Source of the DNA: Coriaria nepalensis
Taxonomy: Eukaryota > Streptophyta > Magnoliopsida > Cucurbitales > Coriariaceae
Length of the DNA stretch: 64,000 nucleotides
Assembly (NCBI GenBank): GCA_027186245.1
Contig: CP114481.1
Location: forward strand, 1,906,501 to 1,970,500
Reading direction: 5' to 3'
The notes under the pieces are model-generated. The model searched no databases. It was not told where the DNA came from and was given only the letters and a program-made list of their open reading frames with translations. Position 1 is the first letter of the stretch. Each line of letters opens with the position of its first letter. Positions 21,936 through 36,315 of this stretch are shown here, piece after piece. Made by a program: the position numbers and the translations under genes.

Positions 21936-24900
21936 ATAGTGTCTTTACTATCTTTCAAAATAAGAATTATAACACAATTTGTGAAAAGATTATTAGTGGA
22001 CTTAACTGATTTAAAAATTATGAATCATCTTAATAAAAGTAAATTATATATGTAAGGTTTTATTATTAATAATTTTTTTTAATAAATTATTATATGATTA
22101 ATTTTTATGGAATTGATTCATAATTTTTGAATATATATATATATATAATTTTTTTTTTAATTTTAATTTTAATTTTTTCTCCCATTTTCCCCCTAGAGCT
22201 CAATCACCACCGTCCACTCCAACACAGCTCCCCAATCATCATCGCCACCCATCCCCCTTCCCCTACTCAAAAAGGGGAAGATGATATTTTGATAAAATTT
22301 TAAGTAAATTAAAATTTAGGAGTTTTAGTTTTAAAATTTATTCTTGTTAAAGAAAAGTCTGAGGAGTAAAATTTTAGGGTTTTAGTTTAAAACTAAATAT
22401 TTTTTATTTTTTATAATTCAACCATCTTTCAACAATAAAAAATAAAGATTTATTATTAAGGAGTCTCATATCAGACAAAACATCTGAACACCCTAAATTT
22501 ATGGAGAGACAAAAAAAAACTATTTAAAGACATAATTACTAATTTGGCCGAATATGCTGTTTTATTTATCCCCTCTCTTATTTATTTTTTTGCCCCCCTC
22601 ATATTATCTAATTAACTAACTTATTCTTGATATACATTAAAATATTAGTTTGTTAATATTAATATATATTTTTTTAAATTTTTTTAAATTTTTTTAATAA
22701 GGTACGTGATTTCAAAATGGATGATTATTTTTAATGTAAAACGTAAAGAGTACAAAGGTCGATCATGCAGCTACGTACTTAACATAAGCTACATGTATAT
22801 ATGTTAAATTTACATACAGGGACTAGTGGAAAATGACGAGGGGAGTAAATTAAACATTTCTAACTTGCTTAGCATTAGATTAACGCGGCAAATTTATGGA
22901 GGAAATTTTTTTTTTTTTTTTTTTTGGTGTAGAAAATTAAAAACTATGACCTAACCTAGTACCAAGCATGACTCCAAAAGTCATATTTCACTTCTTGTCA
23001 TCTTCTTCCTAAATGTCTCCATTTTCCATCTACAAAAAGTTTCATTACCTAACATTATGAAAGTTATACATACATATATATATATTAAAAAAATTTTGTT
23101 TAGAACATCAATGTCAGAGATAGGCATGAGCATCAAATTAGATATTGCTATATCCGATCCAATATCGGCAGCTATCCATTGTTTAAGTATTAGATTATGT
23201 GTCTAGTCTGATAAGTAAAAATTAAATAAGATCCGATCTGATTAGATTCTAAACTTGATCCGATAGGCAAATATTAAAGCGGATATGATACAATCTAATT
23301 CGTCTAAGATCGGATTGAATCGGATTTTAGGGATATCCGATTTGTTTTTTTTTTTTTAATTTAAAATTATAATTTTTTTTATGTAAGATTTTAAATACGA
23401 AAATTGTAAAATTATATTTAGGCTTTAGGGATCAATTTTTTCATATAAATTGAAGTTCAAGTCTTGAATAATAGAAACATATTATAATTTATATACACTA
23501 TTTAAGTTATTTGTTTTATTTTTTTATTTTTTTTAAAGTAATTGTCAAAGTTACATGATGATGTACTTTAATAGCTTACAATGAATTAAGTTACGCTTTA
23601 TAAAGAAATTTGGGCAGTATAGCAACATAGTTTATAGCAAAGTTACATAAGTTACGTTTACTTATCATTTAAAATTTACATACAAAGTGCATACAAATTA
23701 CAATCACGAATTTATAGCAACTTAGTTAAAACAATGCCGAAACTCGATGAGGAAGCCATGAACAAAGGAAATTTTTTTTCGTGGCGGAGGGTTGGCTAGA
23801 AGACAATGATAGACGATAGGCAACGCTGGGTAGGAGATGTGGGAGGAGAGGAGAAGAATAATGACTCTTCTTAGATATGCAGTCTTATGTATTATTTATG
23901 TTTTATATCTAAATAAACTTTAGGTTTTTAATATTTTTTATTTTATTTTTTCGGATTACGAGTATCTGATTAGATGACTGTAATTCGATTATTGAAACCA
24001 TAATGAATTTGATATGATCAGATCAGATTCAAATATTTTGCTAGGAAGTTGGTCTAAATTAGCACAAATTGAAAACCTATCATTTTCAAATACAAATTGA
24101 AGCAAACTTTTGCCATTTTTTGTTCTTAAGCCAAAGCTTATGTTTGATGCCATTAGGGAAACACTCTATAAAAAATTGCTCTTGCATTAATTCAAAACCT
24201 CCTTTCCATAAATAGGATGCCTACTCTCTTTCCTCCTCACAAATTAGTGAAACACTAATTTGTTCATATAACTTATTACTTTATTAGGCAGAAAGGTTGT
24301 TGTCATGACCAACGCTTTAGCTATTATAGGTAATATTGATCATGTACGTAAATGATTACCACTGCATATGTAAGCATAGTTGGTTGGTAGGTCGAGATTT
24401 CATGATATTTGACGATTTGTATTAAGTTTTGGGTGTTGGATCGAATCTCCACTATTACGTAAGTATGTGATTTAACTATATAGTATATATATAGTTTAAC
24501 TGCTATACAAATCTTAGTGAGATGATAATAATTTGAACACATACTTAACCTCCACTTTGAGATTAATATTGGGTAATCAGTTGAAGCAAGTCCACTCATT
24601 AGTATTTCATAAATCTAAATTAGATATCATGAATGAAAAACTAAACTTTAATCTAAATTAGATTCAAAACAAGTGCTCCATAATGAAGCATAAGTGGATG
24701 CTTAAGTAATCTCTAAATCAAAAGGCTAAACCCACAGCTTAATTCATTAAGTACTGGCCGAGTGTAAAATTGAAATAGAAAAAAATAGAGAAAAAAAAAA
24801 AACAATCAATATGAACTAGGTTTTGGTTGCACATGCCAAAAGCCAATTAATAGATGATCAATAATATATTAAACAGATAGGGTATGTGATAAAAACATAT

Positions 24901-25200
24901 GCATATTGCAACATCAGGGTATGTCAATATCACGATTCTGTAGCTTGGTTAGGAATGGCCATCTGTAAGTGATGTACCCCCAATCTAATAGCTCACATAT
25001 TTAATTCTGTGATTCAAGCGCTTCACAAATTTGAGATGATATCGCTTCAAAAGGCCCCATACTCCTTCAAACAATGTACCAAATTTCCTATACGAGTACG
25101 ATAGATTATGATTGATGCATTTATGGTCATTGACAATGCAAACATATTCATTGATTGGGTTTTGAGTGCGAACTTGATAAGTACTCTTGTCATTGATTGT
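21936..25200. other. AT-rich spacer with TE scraps
   Basis: No gene recognised. It contains a TA run near 22131-22147, T homopolymers near 22906-22925, and a stretch at 23130-23345 dense in ATCCGAT/ATCGGAT words that looks like an old TE end. Minus-strand sequence near 24950-25110 is open for about 43 codons but unrecognised. Confidence 0.5.
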
Positions 25201-25205
25201 GCTAA

Positions 25206-25502
25206 GTTATCGATTATCCTAAAAATTTGAATTAGTAGAAAACAAGCTCAATTATATTATATATCACTGAGACTCTTCATATTTCCTTTCATATGTAAAC
25301 TCATAACAATATGGGTCTTGCACGTGTAAACAAAGCCTAAGAAATATATCATATGAATAAATAACAAAAAGAGGAGCAACCCTGATTTGAACTCAAAATT
25401 TTAGTTCTGATATCATATTAAGTTACTGATTGTCTTAAAAGTTCAAACTGATAAGAAATAGACTTAATTATATTATATATCGTTGAGACTCTTAACATAT
25501 TA
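25206..25502. repeat. 80-bp direct repeat pair
   Basis: 25206-25285 and 25424-25502 are diverged direct copies sharing AATTATATTATATATC and TGAGACTCTT. They lie 218 bp apart and are probably ends or remnants of a small dispersed element. Confidence 0.6.
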
Positions 25503-25730
25503 TTCGTGACAATAGTTTCACTACAACATCGATTGTTCGAGTGAAGATTGCATGCATATCAGAGATTTTGAAAGAGATTTTTATTACAAAAGAAAATAAT
25601 TAGATGATTGTTTTAAACAACGAGTCACATGATCAATAAAAATAAATATGACTCGAATAATAAACATAGACATTTCAAATTGTAATGTTAATGATGTAGC
25701 CACTAATCGACATCCATCTTTCTATTCCTT

Positions 25731-26015
25731 TTGATGGGGCCAGTTTTGGGCAATCTCCTTGACTTACTTGAATTGATTGAGGGAAATATTCAAGAAGGAA
25801 CTGTAGCAGAAATAGGACCATTACAACTAAAGACTCTATCCAAAAGTTGGACACGCCATCCAGACTGGGGGCAAAGATGCCTCCAAACAAGGGTAGCAAG
25901 GTCAAGAAGAGGCCTAGATTTAAGACAAGGCTTCAGCCCCTCGGGAGAACCATGGGGGGTCAGCATTGACAATCGGAGGCGATGCCTATTTAGGGTAAAG
26001 ACAACTATCATGTAA
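25731..26015 (+). other. unrecognised 94-codon open frame
   Basis: An ATG-started ORF (MGPVLGNLLDLLELIEGNIQ...) in a locally GC-richer island (25730-26130). The minus strand is also open here. I recognise no domain. It could be a chance ORF inside a transposon fragment, and confidence that it is a gene is low. Confidence 0.2.
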
Positions 26016-27442
26016 TGGGTAATGGGTAACGGGGAACATATCGCCTAGAGGAAGGTGGATAATAACCCTAACATGGTAGGGGATGTACAAGGGTAATGGT
26101 GGATGATTTTGTAGTATTAGTAATAGTGCTATTAAATAAAGAGAGAGTGTGCGTCTGAAAAAATCATGGACTGTCCACAATACAATTTTTATATATAAAA
26201 AGATGATGCATGTCCTTCATAAAAGTTTTAAGAGTAATCTATCCATATACTCTAACTTTTCCTACTATTTTTATTTATTTTTCATATACGAAATTTGACT
26301 TTACCATCATAGGGATTCATCAGCTGTAATCCCGATAATTGTTTTGTGTTTTATTTACAGATCGGTGTTTCATTTGAGAACCTACTATTGGACGCTCAAA
26401 TTTTAATTGATCTTTTTATCTCGGCCAAAATTTTGATTCGTCAACCAACCATTGGCATAAACAACTACCTTTTGCTTTATTGTTCATTTAATGACTTATG
26501 AAAATGAGGATAGTAGTCAAATACACGATTTGGGCCTCAATCATTCCTCATAAAAATTTTTCCTAGAATTGAAACTACTTCATGTGAATTGAAACTACTT
26601 CATGTTAAATATGCTTATCTATAATGTCAAGTACTTGAAGTTTCATTCTAAACTTAAACGCTCTGTGTGATATACTTAACACTTTTCTTAGTAACCAAGT
26701 CCTTACTCGAACATTGCCCAAAGACTTACTTGAAAAACTTAGAAGAACACTTAAACTAGATAGATAAAGTCTAGAGAGAGGAGGAGTTTGAGAGAATGAG
26801 AATATTTTAAATTTCTTAGATGATTTATAACTGAGAAAGACTATAAACTCTCGCTAGCTTTTAACTACGCTAAACCAGTATAAAATAAATTATATAGAGT
26901 TAATTAAAAAAAATCCCAATTTATGTAAGTCTTATCGTTTAGAGGTACGACATGGCCTTTAAGTGATTATCCTCCCAGAATGTTAAACCATAAGTTAAAA
27001 TAGAGAGATTATCCAAGTAGTCAAGGTTAAAATGCTAATAATGATTAGATTGACTAGAATTGATTAGTATGGACTAAGATCAATTAGGAATGACTTTGGC
27101 ATTAATTAGAATTGATTTGGATAGACAAAGAAAGATGAAGAAGGATGAATGAGAATAAAGCAAGATGAAGAAAGGTGCAGAATGATGAAGAAGGGTGCAG
27201 AATGACAAAAATAAATAAGGATAGATAAAGGGGCAAAATGGTCAATGAGCAAATAATAAATAATAAATGAAAAAAAGAAACAAATAAATAAATAAGAGAA
27301 AAGAGAGGGGTGCCAAGTAAAGGGGTTAGTTGTCAATCTGAGAATTAATGATATCACATGATAAATAATTAAACAACACTTGTAAACCACTTTATTTCGC
27401 TCATCATTATCATTATCAAACACCTGCAGTACTATTACCATA
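26016..27442. other. AT-rich spacer
   Basis: No gene seen. It has a 20-bp tandem duplication at about 26566-26605 (AATTGAAACTACTTCATG) and an AGATGAAGAA-rich patch near 27125-27220. Confidence 0.5.
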
Positions 27443-28168
27443 TGGTATACTCAATTATGGGAGAGTTTCAGCTGGGTAACCTCAGAGACCGAGGCTCGGC
27501 GTCGTTGGCTTCAAATTATAGATATAGAGTGTTGAGAATAGATAATATTTGAGACTAAAGTACTTAGGGTCTGAGGTGGCATCAGTTCGGTTATCCGTAT
27601 TCGGACGAGGCGAAAAGTCTCAGGAAAATGCTGAGGCCGAGTTAGGTATTTCCTCACTTGGCTCAGATATTGACAATAGGGTTGAACGAGTGGATAGGTG
27701 GAAAGCAACTAACACTCAAGTAGGAAACCTTATCCTTGATATGTCAGACAAGGGTGGTGCTATTGCACGTGGAGGTGCCCTGGAAGATGTTAGCCTAGGG
27801 TAGCATCTTACTGTCTAGAAGGACAGCCGAGTGGGGAACAAATCCCTGTTATGTCAGACTGCAGGACGCTGACACTTATCATGGAGCAGAAAATAGAGCA
27901 ATGAGAGGGTGACACGTGTAAGCTGTCGGGAGCCACCCAGCTTAAATTAGGTATAAAAACCAAATGTTTTGAGAGAAAAGGTAATGCTTTTTCAATACTA
28001 GCTTCTTCAATACTCTATATTTTCCCTCTAAGAAAGCTAATTGGAGCGTCGGAGGGAGGTTGGCAGACCACCATCCCGGCCGTAGTTTATTGTTGAGTGT
28101 AGGAGCCGATCTTAGGACATACTGTAAATCGTAGAGCCCTTCACGATGGATGAAAATCTACGTCAACA
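27443..28168 (+). mobile_element. gypsy solo LTR (family A), copy 3
   Basis: 726 bp from TGGTATACTC to GTCAACA. Flanks are CCATA and CCATC, a 4/5 match for a 5-bp target duplication. There is no PBS or internal sequence. The AATTGGAGCGTCGGAGG block near the end matches the other LTRs. Confidence 0.85.
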
Positions 28169-29599
28169 CCATCTTCTACTCTTTCTTCTACTCCATTTTT
28201 GCTGTAAACATTTCCATATCCTGACCAAGTAGTAGAAGAGTTCTAGACTGAAGAAGATCCAATTTGCTAGTTATGATTTCTTTTTGATTCAACTAGTCTT
28301 TATAATATAGTTATAAATATGAGGAAGACACAGATTCAACCCTTGTAGATTAGTTGGAATCTTGAACAAAACTATATGTGATAAAATTATGCAAAATTTT
28401 GATAAACTAGAACTCATAGAGATTTTCATAGAGTGTAAGAACACCAAATTCGAAACTATATTGATTGAGATAAAAATTCTTAAAGTATGCGGAATACTCT
28501 TTAAATGATAGAACGAATACTCTTTAAATGATAGAACTCGAGTTATGAACAATTGGGGTTCTTATAAACTTTTGGATATAATAAAAGTGATAGAAACTTT
28601 TGGGAGTTTATAGAAATAAACTAAAATTCTGTAGCTACAAATACATGTAAGGCTTGTAAATCTTTTGCATCGGAATAACTACTTATATAATTTCAAATAT
28701 GATACTAATCTTCATATTAACTAGAAACCTAGAAACCATAACAAGTTTGAAAGCTATAGTTTTCGCTGAACCAAATCAAATTAAGTAAATCATATATATA
28801 TAAAAAGGAAAACCAAAGATGTTAACTCGAAAATAAGATAAGTTTAAGGATTCTTTAACATCCTTACACTAAAATATAGGTAAAAGAATCAAACTTGCCA
28901 AATTTAGATGTTAGTTTAGACAATTTAGAAATAAATAGTTTATGAAGGGTCAAATATATGAATATTGGGCTGTAATTTTTATAGTCTCCGTATGAGATAT
29001 TAATGAAGATACCATGAAAATTTCAGAATTTTAGAGACCACCGGGTGCTAGAAATGGACCTTATATCATGATTGTCAAAACATAAAATTGAATTACTAAG
29101 TTAAGATAAATGTTTGATTGGACAGGTGAACATTCGATTCAATGTCTGGAAAATACTTGAAAACCTTTCCAAAAAAAGCCCAAACATCAAGTAAGTATGA
29201 TACTTTCATTTGGAAAAATATTTTCGTAAACTATAATATGGAAAAATATTTTCATAAACTAAATGAATAGAAGTATGATACTTTCTCAAAATGTTAATAT
29301 TGCTTGAGTTGATTACTATGACTGTTGAGTAAATCATGAATTATTGCCTCTATATGTTCCATGATGGCATGTGTTTCTTATGAATTATGTAATTGTCAAT
29401 CAATTGGTAAGCATAGTAGACTGTCTAATGTGATGGTCAAACAGATTGTGATCACACACCATCTAAGAATTCTATGTTAGCATATACTCATTTATGGATT
29501 ATGCATGAGTTTTTGCTTATTTGAAATAGAATGCCTTTTTGAAAAATGGCTTCCGGATATCTAATTCAACCAATTACTCAAGATCTTTAATTGTATGTA
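28169..29599. other. AT-rich spacer
   Basis: No gene recognised. Short tandem duplications of about 23 bp (28494-28540) and 29 bp (29212-29268) are present. Confidence 0.5.
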
Positions 29600-31780
29600 A
29601 TGCTTTCGCATCCGGATGATCCAATTTACAATTTCTAGACTATCATAAGACTAGAAATGGAATAAACCGCCGTTGTTGGCCACCAAACGGCCGCCCCTCT
29701 TGGTCGAATTCAAAACCTTTACCCTATGTTTATCAGTATCCACACAAATGGCAACTCAATGGGTTTTTTTTTTTCTAATTTTATTCCTAACTCATGAGAA
29801 TCAGATCACTTAGAAGTGAAAATGGTTTAGAGAGAAAAGATGAAGAACACTTTCTGTCTCTCTCTCTCTTTTACTTGGACAACACTTGATGGATTGGAAA
29901 CCTAGGGTTTCTAATGTTCTTCTATAAAGGATAGTCTTGGGCCCTAGACGCAAAGAGGTTTCTTAAGTCCGTTACCCTTTGACCCGAAATCACTGTTTGA
30001 ATTTATATTTATTAAATCTCAATTTAGTAAATATATTTAGTTAACTTTATATATTTTTAATTAGTTATTTAATTTCAAATTAAATATAAATCATATTTTG
30101 GATATGGTAATAGTACATATATGATCTAGACTTAATAAATTAAACTAATTAATGATTTACCTCCTAAATTAAGTTCTCCAAGAATCAGTCAAAATTTTCA
30201 AGTTAAGATCTTAACCTTGATTCAATCATCCTTTATGTGTATGACCCAACATGTTCTACATTATGTTAGCAGGTAGGCCCTACAACAGCCTGTCGGTTCA
30301 ATTCATTCTTACAAATGAACCATTTGAATATTAAAAGTTGTTTTAAATCAAATAGTTACTTCAATAATCATATATGATTAATTAACTCTAATCCACCGAA
30401 TCCACATTGGTAGCTAGCAAGCTGTATGGGCCACCAATGTAATGAGAAGTTCAAGGAACCTCATAAGAATATGTAGTGACTATTACCGTACCAGAATTAT
30501 CTTTTCATCTATGCCAAATTCTCGATCAATTGTAAAGTATGGTTTAACTTCTAAACCGTAATAGACTTGAACATAGGAATTATATGATTTTTTATGCAAC
30601 TTAGACAATAGATCTATGGAAACTTCTTTTACAACCATTCTACTTTGCAAAGATTCCTTATTTCACAAGGGACATCACTCATAAGATTTATCCTCTTGAT
30701 AATGAGGCGATGGATCATCCATTCTATAGACTGTACGTACAAAAACGCATGCTAAATGATTCATCGTTTTAGTGACCTTTGGTTAGGGCCATGTTGAATG
30801 ATATTAAAATATGATATCTTATATATCAGTACTATGATGATCTCAAGTTTTAGAATCACAAGTACTATAGTCATTTGATAAGTCTCATTAATAATTATTA
30901 TCATTACTATTGAGACTTATCGAGAGTTACGTTTAGTGATTAATCATCTATTAATCACTTACATATTTATCCTGGTATTCTCCAATACTGATGATTATGC
31001 GAACATCTTTCTTTCTTCCTTTCTAAGAAGTTTTAGAAGAAGATAGCATATGTAATAGTCTTCCTAAATTTTCAATATTCATTCATGACAATCCTACAAG
31101 TATGAACTATTTGGGTTTTAGTCTTGTAGCTCCTTAGGTTTCATCGAGGGTGATCACTATAACGATCCCAAGAGCATTACCTAAGATTCAGGAATCTATT
31201 GTGCAATCTATATAAACATAAATGCATGCATTTATTATATCCAACATTATAATAACAAATTGATAAATATAATTTCACAAATAAATAAATACAAAGTGTT
31301 CAACAATGTTGATAATGTTTTACAATAAGGATTGTATCCCATAAAATATATGACCCTATCGAACATAAGTGGCTTGACGGGCATACACTTTCAATATCTC
31401 ACTTGCACTAAAGCCAATCAAAACTCAAATGTAACCTCATTTTTGGAAAATGGTGGTCTCACTGCTATGTTGTCATCTGTGTCTACCCTCTCTATGTTCA
31501 CCTTTTGACGTCCGATTATCTCTTGAATCAGGTGAAATCACCGTAGTACGTGTTTGGGATTTTGATGAGACCTTAGTACCTTTGCTTGTGCAATTTCACC
31601 AGTGTTGTCGCAGTACACTATCATGTGATCAATGATGCTAGGAACCACATCAAGTTCCGTGATGAAAATTTTATCCAAACTGCTTCTTTAGCTGCTTCAG
31701 AAGCGGCTATGTATTTGGCTACAATAGTAAAATATGTAGTAGTTTCTGTTAGTCTACGAATAATCTATAATCGAAAGCGG
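29600..31780 (-). mobile_element. Ty1/copia remnant: RNase H end plus long LTR
   Basis: On the minus strand 31770-31430 reads YIAASEAAKEAVW, then a CDN-like segment and KHVLR-like residues, that is, the RNase H end of a copia polyprotein in broken frames. A GTGCAAGTGAGAT stretch near 31410 resembles the polypurine tract. Below it lies long LTR-like sequence with a TATA-like CTTTATAGAAG near 29925. The lower boundary is not resolved. Confidence 0.6.
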
Positions 31781-33450
31781 TAATTTAAATTTTTTTATTA
31801 TCCAATTTGAAATATTTTTTAAACTTATAGACATACACCAAGATCAATCATACAAATATACATCAAATATATATTTAACTGAAATCATAGAAAACTGAAA
31901 GGATTAAGATATAATAAATTACCAATTTTAATATGGAACCGAAAAGATCTCCTTGCTCCTTCATCATGATTGAATTTAATGGAAAGAATGAGGTGCCCAA
32001 GTGTTCACCTTGAAATCATAATTCATACAGTTCAGTTCACTCACTTGATTTTCTATTCTAAGATTTATTTCATGATTCGAAGAGCTCGTGGAAAGGAAAG
32101 ACAAAGTCTCACTTTTCTCACAATAGGACTTTCGGCCAAGAGACAAGAAAGAAACCCCCTCCCCCCAACTTGGTCAGCCCTATTAGAGTGTTTATATAAT
32201 GCTCTCTTAGGTTGTAGGTTACAAAAAATAAACCCACAACTTTGACCCAATCAATTGTGGACTTAGTCAAAAGTTTTCTTAATCTAATTAAGTGAACAAT
32301 GGGTCATTAGGCATTACCCATGGATGCCCATCCATTGGGCTTATAACTCAAATTATTTAATCAAAATTTTGATTAATTTAGCCTATGAAATTCAATTAAT
32401 AGATTAGTTCATTAACCTTTTAACGTCTAATTGCTAATTATGGAATTTCGAGACACTTTTATAATTAAATAAATAGTCGCTTTGCCTAAGACCAAAAACT
32501 TATCTTTTAATACCAAAGTGACCCAAAAAAAAAAAAATTGGTTCAAACTTTTTTTTGAATACTGGGCCAAAACTTATATTTAACTACTAAATGGCCTAAA
32601 ACATTACAGCTTTGCCTAAGACCCATAAAAATCTAGTGGGCCAAAACTATGTTTTATAACTTTTATAAATAAATCATCTTCTTCATTTTCTTTATCTATA
32701 ACTTTTAATTCTATACCTTTACTTAGTAAAAATTAGCCAAAGGTTAGAGGAGATGAAACATTCTTGATGGAATTAGTAAGTTAAGGAAGATCTATCTTCA
32801 ATCTTTCATGGAAGATACTAGTTGGCCTAAGATTAGAAGGATTTCTAGAAGACCTTAATAGATAATTGGACTTAAGGTAAATAAAGTCTCACCTACAATA
32901 CAAGTAATTTATATGTTTAATATCTTGTATGCTTATGATCATGTGATTACCATAAATAATCTGTAATTTGGTTATTTGTGATTTCATATAGCATGCTGGG
33001 AACTGAGTACATAATGCATGGTTTATATATAATCTATGAAAAGTTTTGAAAGCACCAATAGTTACATATAAAGATAGATTAAAAGCAATGTTAAGCTATT
33101 CAGTTAGTTAAGTACATTACATGACATGGAATGAGTATATCATTATAATGATGTGCTGCCGAATTAGAGCAAACTGAGTAGAGTTGCAGATCTGAAAGAT
33201 ATTTCATTTAGGGTAGACCATGAGAGGTCACTGATCCTAGCAATATTTTGATTAAGTTGGACTTGGTGAAGCCACTAATCATGATCAGGTCAGATTGAAT
33301 AGAGTTGTTGATCACAAATTTATATTTATTACAGAGGAACACATATTTTAGTAATGTCACTGGTAGCAACCTCAAGGCCCAAAATAATAGAAGTAAGACA
33401 TGTCATTAGTATAGTGTCTAGAACTACATATGAATTTTATTGTTCTATGC

Positions 33451-33500
<50 letters not shown>

Positions 33501-33955
33501 TTGTAAGATAGATACTTTACTTGCAGAGTTTTTAGCTCATAATAATTACTTGTGTTACTGGTAAGTAAAAAGAAAAGTCCATAACTTTGGGGTCTGGTAA
33601 ATGATACTTAATTAACCTGGTGTAGAGTATATATGAGTTTGACTTATGGAATAAGCAGAAGTTTTTCCTTAGAATGTGTTTTGGAAAACTTCCAGAACTA
33701 CCATTTTGGTTTTTAAAAAGGGTTGTAAATAAGATTTATATATGTTGTGCATGTATATAAATATATATAAGATAGTTTTATTTTGATGTCCAGTTATGTT
33801 TGATTATATATAAATAGAGTTTGATAAAGTTTAAAATATTCCGTATTTTTGGTCAAAGACAATTTAAACAGTAACACTCTTACTAGTAATATTACAAGTT
33901 AATTATTTTCTTTAAAATTATTTTGAATAATTATATAGCGAGTAAGAGGATGTTA
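31781..33955. other. repeat-rich spacer
   Basis: Probable LTR scraps without coding sequence: a TATA-like TTTATATAATG lies near 32188 and a TGTTACAGG end near 33950. An AT microsatellite runs from 33454 to 33495. No gene was recognised. Confidence 0.45.
33454..33495. repeat. (AT)n microsatellite
   Basis: About 21 uninterrupted AT dinucleotides. Confidence 0.95.
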
Positions 33956-33957
33956 CA

Positions 33958-36315
33958 GGTGGTGCAATTTATCATGTGAATTTTATTGGTGACTACTCCA
34001 AAAAGTGTTGGCTTTTCGTCTAAGAACTCAGATTAGATGTTGGATGTTTTCAAAGTCTTTCACATGAAGGTTGAAATTGAAATAGATAGAAATTTGAAAT
34101 GTGTGCTGATAGTGGTGGTGAGTACAGCGAGCCATTTGAACAGTACTACATAAGTCATGGAATTAGGCATGAGAAAACAGTTCCTAAAACTCTGCAGCAG
34201 AATACATCTATGAATAAAGAGTACATAGTTGACTTGCTCCATCTTTCTCTATCGATGCCATTAAAAGAGGACATTCCTAAAAGTGTATGGGTAGGGAAAA
34301 ATATTTATTTTAAACACTTAAGAGTGTTTGGTGTAGGGCATCTGTTCATATACTAAAAGATGAGAGGTCTAAGCTAGATAGAAAATCTAAACAATGTGGT
34401 TTCTTAGGTTATGTGTATGAGGAATTCAGTTATAGGTTATATAGGATCTAGCCAATAAAAAAATTGTAAGGAGCAAAGATGTGGATTTCTTTGAAGATCA
34501 AACCATTGAAAACTTGGATGAAACTAAAAAGCCAAAGCCTTCCAATGATAAACATGTTGATTTGAATCCCTTCAATGGTGCAGGGTACACAGAGAGTGTG
34601 TAAGAATGGGATGATGTAGTAACAGAAAATGAAGAGCCTGCAGTTGCAGATGATGGGATGGAATTCAGTTGAGAAAATCTACTAGAGAACATCAACTTTC
34701 CAGTAGGTATCCTACTAGCAAGTACTTGCTACTGTCATATGAGGGAGAGCCATAAAGTTTTCAAGAGGTTATTTCACATAGCAAGAAAAAGGAGTAGTTG
34801 AAAGCCATGAAGAAAGAGATGAAATCCCTGCATGAGAATCGCACTTATAATTTGGTGGAGCTTCTAAGGGCTAAAGAGCATTGAAGAATAAATGGGTGTT
34901 CAGATTAAAGGTTGAACCAAATAGGTCACAACCAAGGCATAAAGCAATGTTTGGTAGTGAAGGGGTTTAGTCAGAAGAAGGGTATTGTTTTTTAAAATGT
35001 TTTGCACCCATAATGAAGATGTCTTCTATCGGAGTTGTTATGGGTATGGCTATCATTATGAACTTAGATATTGGACCACTTGATGTGAAGACTGCTTTCC
35101 TCCATAGTGACTTAGATGAAAAAATTCACATGGAGCAGCCAGAGGGATTTGTGGTTGAGGGTAAGGAGAATCTTATATGCCAACCAAAGAAGAGTTTGTA
35201 CGGGCTCAAGTAAGCACCAAGATAGTAGCACACAAAATTTGATTCTTTCATGGTTAAGCATAAGTATGATAGAACTACTTCTGATCATAGTGTCTTTGTC
35301 AAGAAATTCTGAGATGAGAGGAGTTCATTATTCTATTTTATGTGGATGGCATATTGATTGTTGGTCATGACACTAAGAAGATTGGTAATCTAAAGAAGGA
35401 ACTGAGTAAGGTTTTCACTATGAAAGACTTAGGAACTGCAAAACAAATCCTTGGTATGAAAATCTCTCAAGATATGAAGAATGGAAAATTGTGGCTATCT
35501 CAAGAAGGTTATATGGAGAAGGTATTGGACAAGTTTTATATGAGTAAAGAAAAACCAATAAGCTCTCCACTTGAAGGTCATATGAAGCTAAGTTCTCAAA
35601 ACATTCCTACAAGTGAGGATGATAAGGAAGATATGAAGAGAGTGCCTTATTTGTTGATCGTCGGTAGTTTGTTATATGCCAAGGTGTGCACTAGGCCTTA
35701 TATTGCTCATGCTATTGGAGTAATGAGTAGGTTCTTTTCTAATCCTGGTAAAGAACAATGGGAAGGTGTAAGTTGGATTATGAGATATCTCAGATGTACT
35801 TTGAAGGTATGTTTGTGCCTTGGAAATGATAAACCTGAACTTGTTAGGTTCATATATGCAGATATGGCTGGTGATGTTGATTAATGGAAGTCTAATTCAG
35901 GGTACCTGATCACTTATTCAGGGGGAGCTATGTTATGGAAATCTAGACTACAAAAGTGTGTTGTATAGTCTACCACACATGCAAAGTATATCACTACTAC
36001 TAAAGCTTATGAAAAATTGTCGTGGATGAAGAAGTTCTTACAAGAACTGGGCCTACAATAAGAAAAATATTTGCTTTATTGTGATAGCTAGAGTACTATC
36101 CATCATAGTAAGCATTTGACTTTTTATTCAAGATATATGAAGTGAGGTATCATTAGATTCACAATACACTAGAGATGAAGCAGATAGATAAAATCCATAC
36201 TGATGATAATGGATTAAATATGATGACCAAAAATAACTATAAAGAGAGAAGCTTGAAGTTTGTTATTCGACTGTCGAGTTGACGAGTCCCTCCGCATAGT
36301 TGGAAAGGGGAGATT
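33958..36315 (+). mobile_element. 5'-truncated Ty1/copia element, integrase to RNase H
   Basis: The + strand carries integrase (ADSGGEYSEPFEQYYISHGI, about 34100-34160), then reverse transcriptase (LDIGPLDVKTAFLHSDLDEK near 35070-35125, KKSLYGLK near 35190). The active-site segment reads FYVDGILIVG near 35337-35366, where the family has YVDD. A connection/RNase H region follows to about 36060. Stops and frameshifts interrupt it. The polypurine stretch AAAGGGGAGATT precedes the 3' LTR at 36316. Gag, protease and 5' LTR are missing. Confidence 0.85.

Noticed and set aside
24950..25110. Minus-strand open stretch (FGTLFEGVWGLLKRYHLKFV...)
   Set aside because: About 43 codons with protein-like composition, but I recognise no family and see no splice context. 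Left unassigned.
27106..27441. 111-codon minus-strand ORF rich in Phe, Leu, Tyr and Ser
   Set aside because: Low-complexity translation of AT-rich, GAAGATGAA-type repeats. No domain and no conserved motif.
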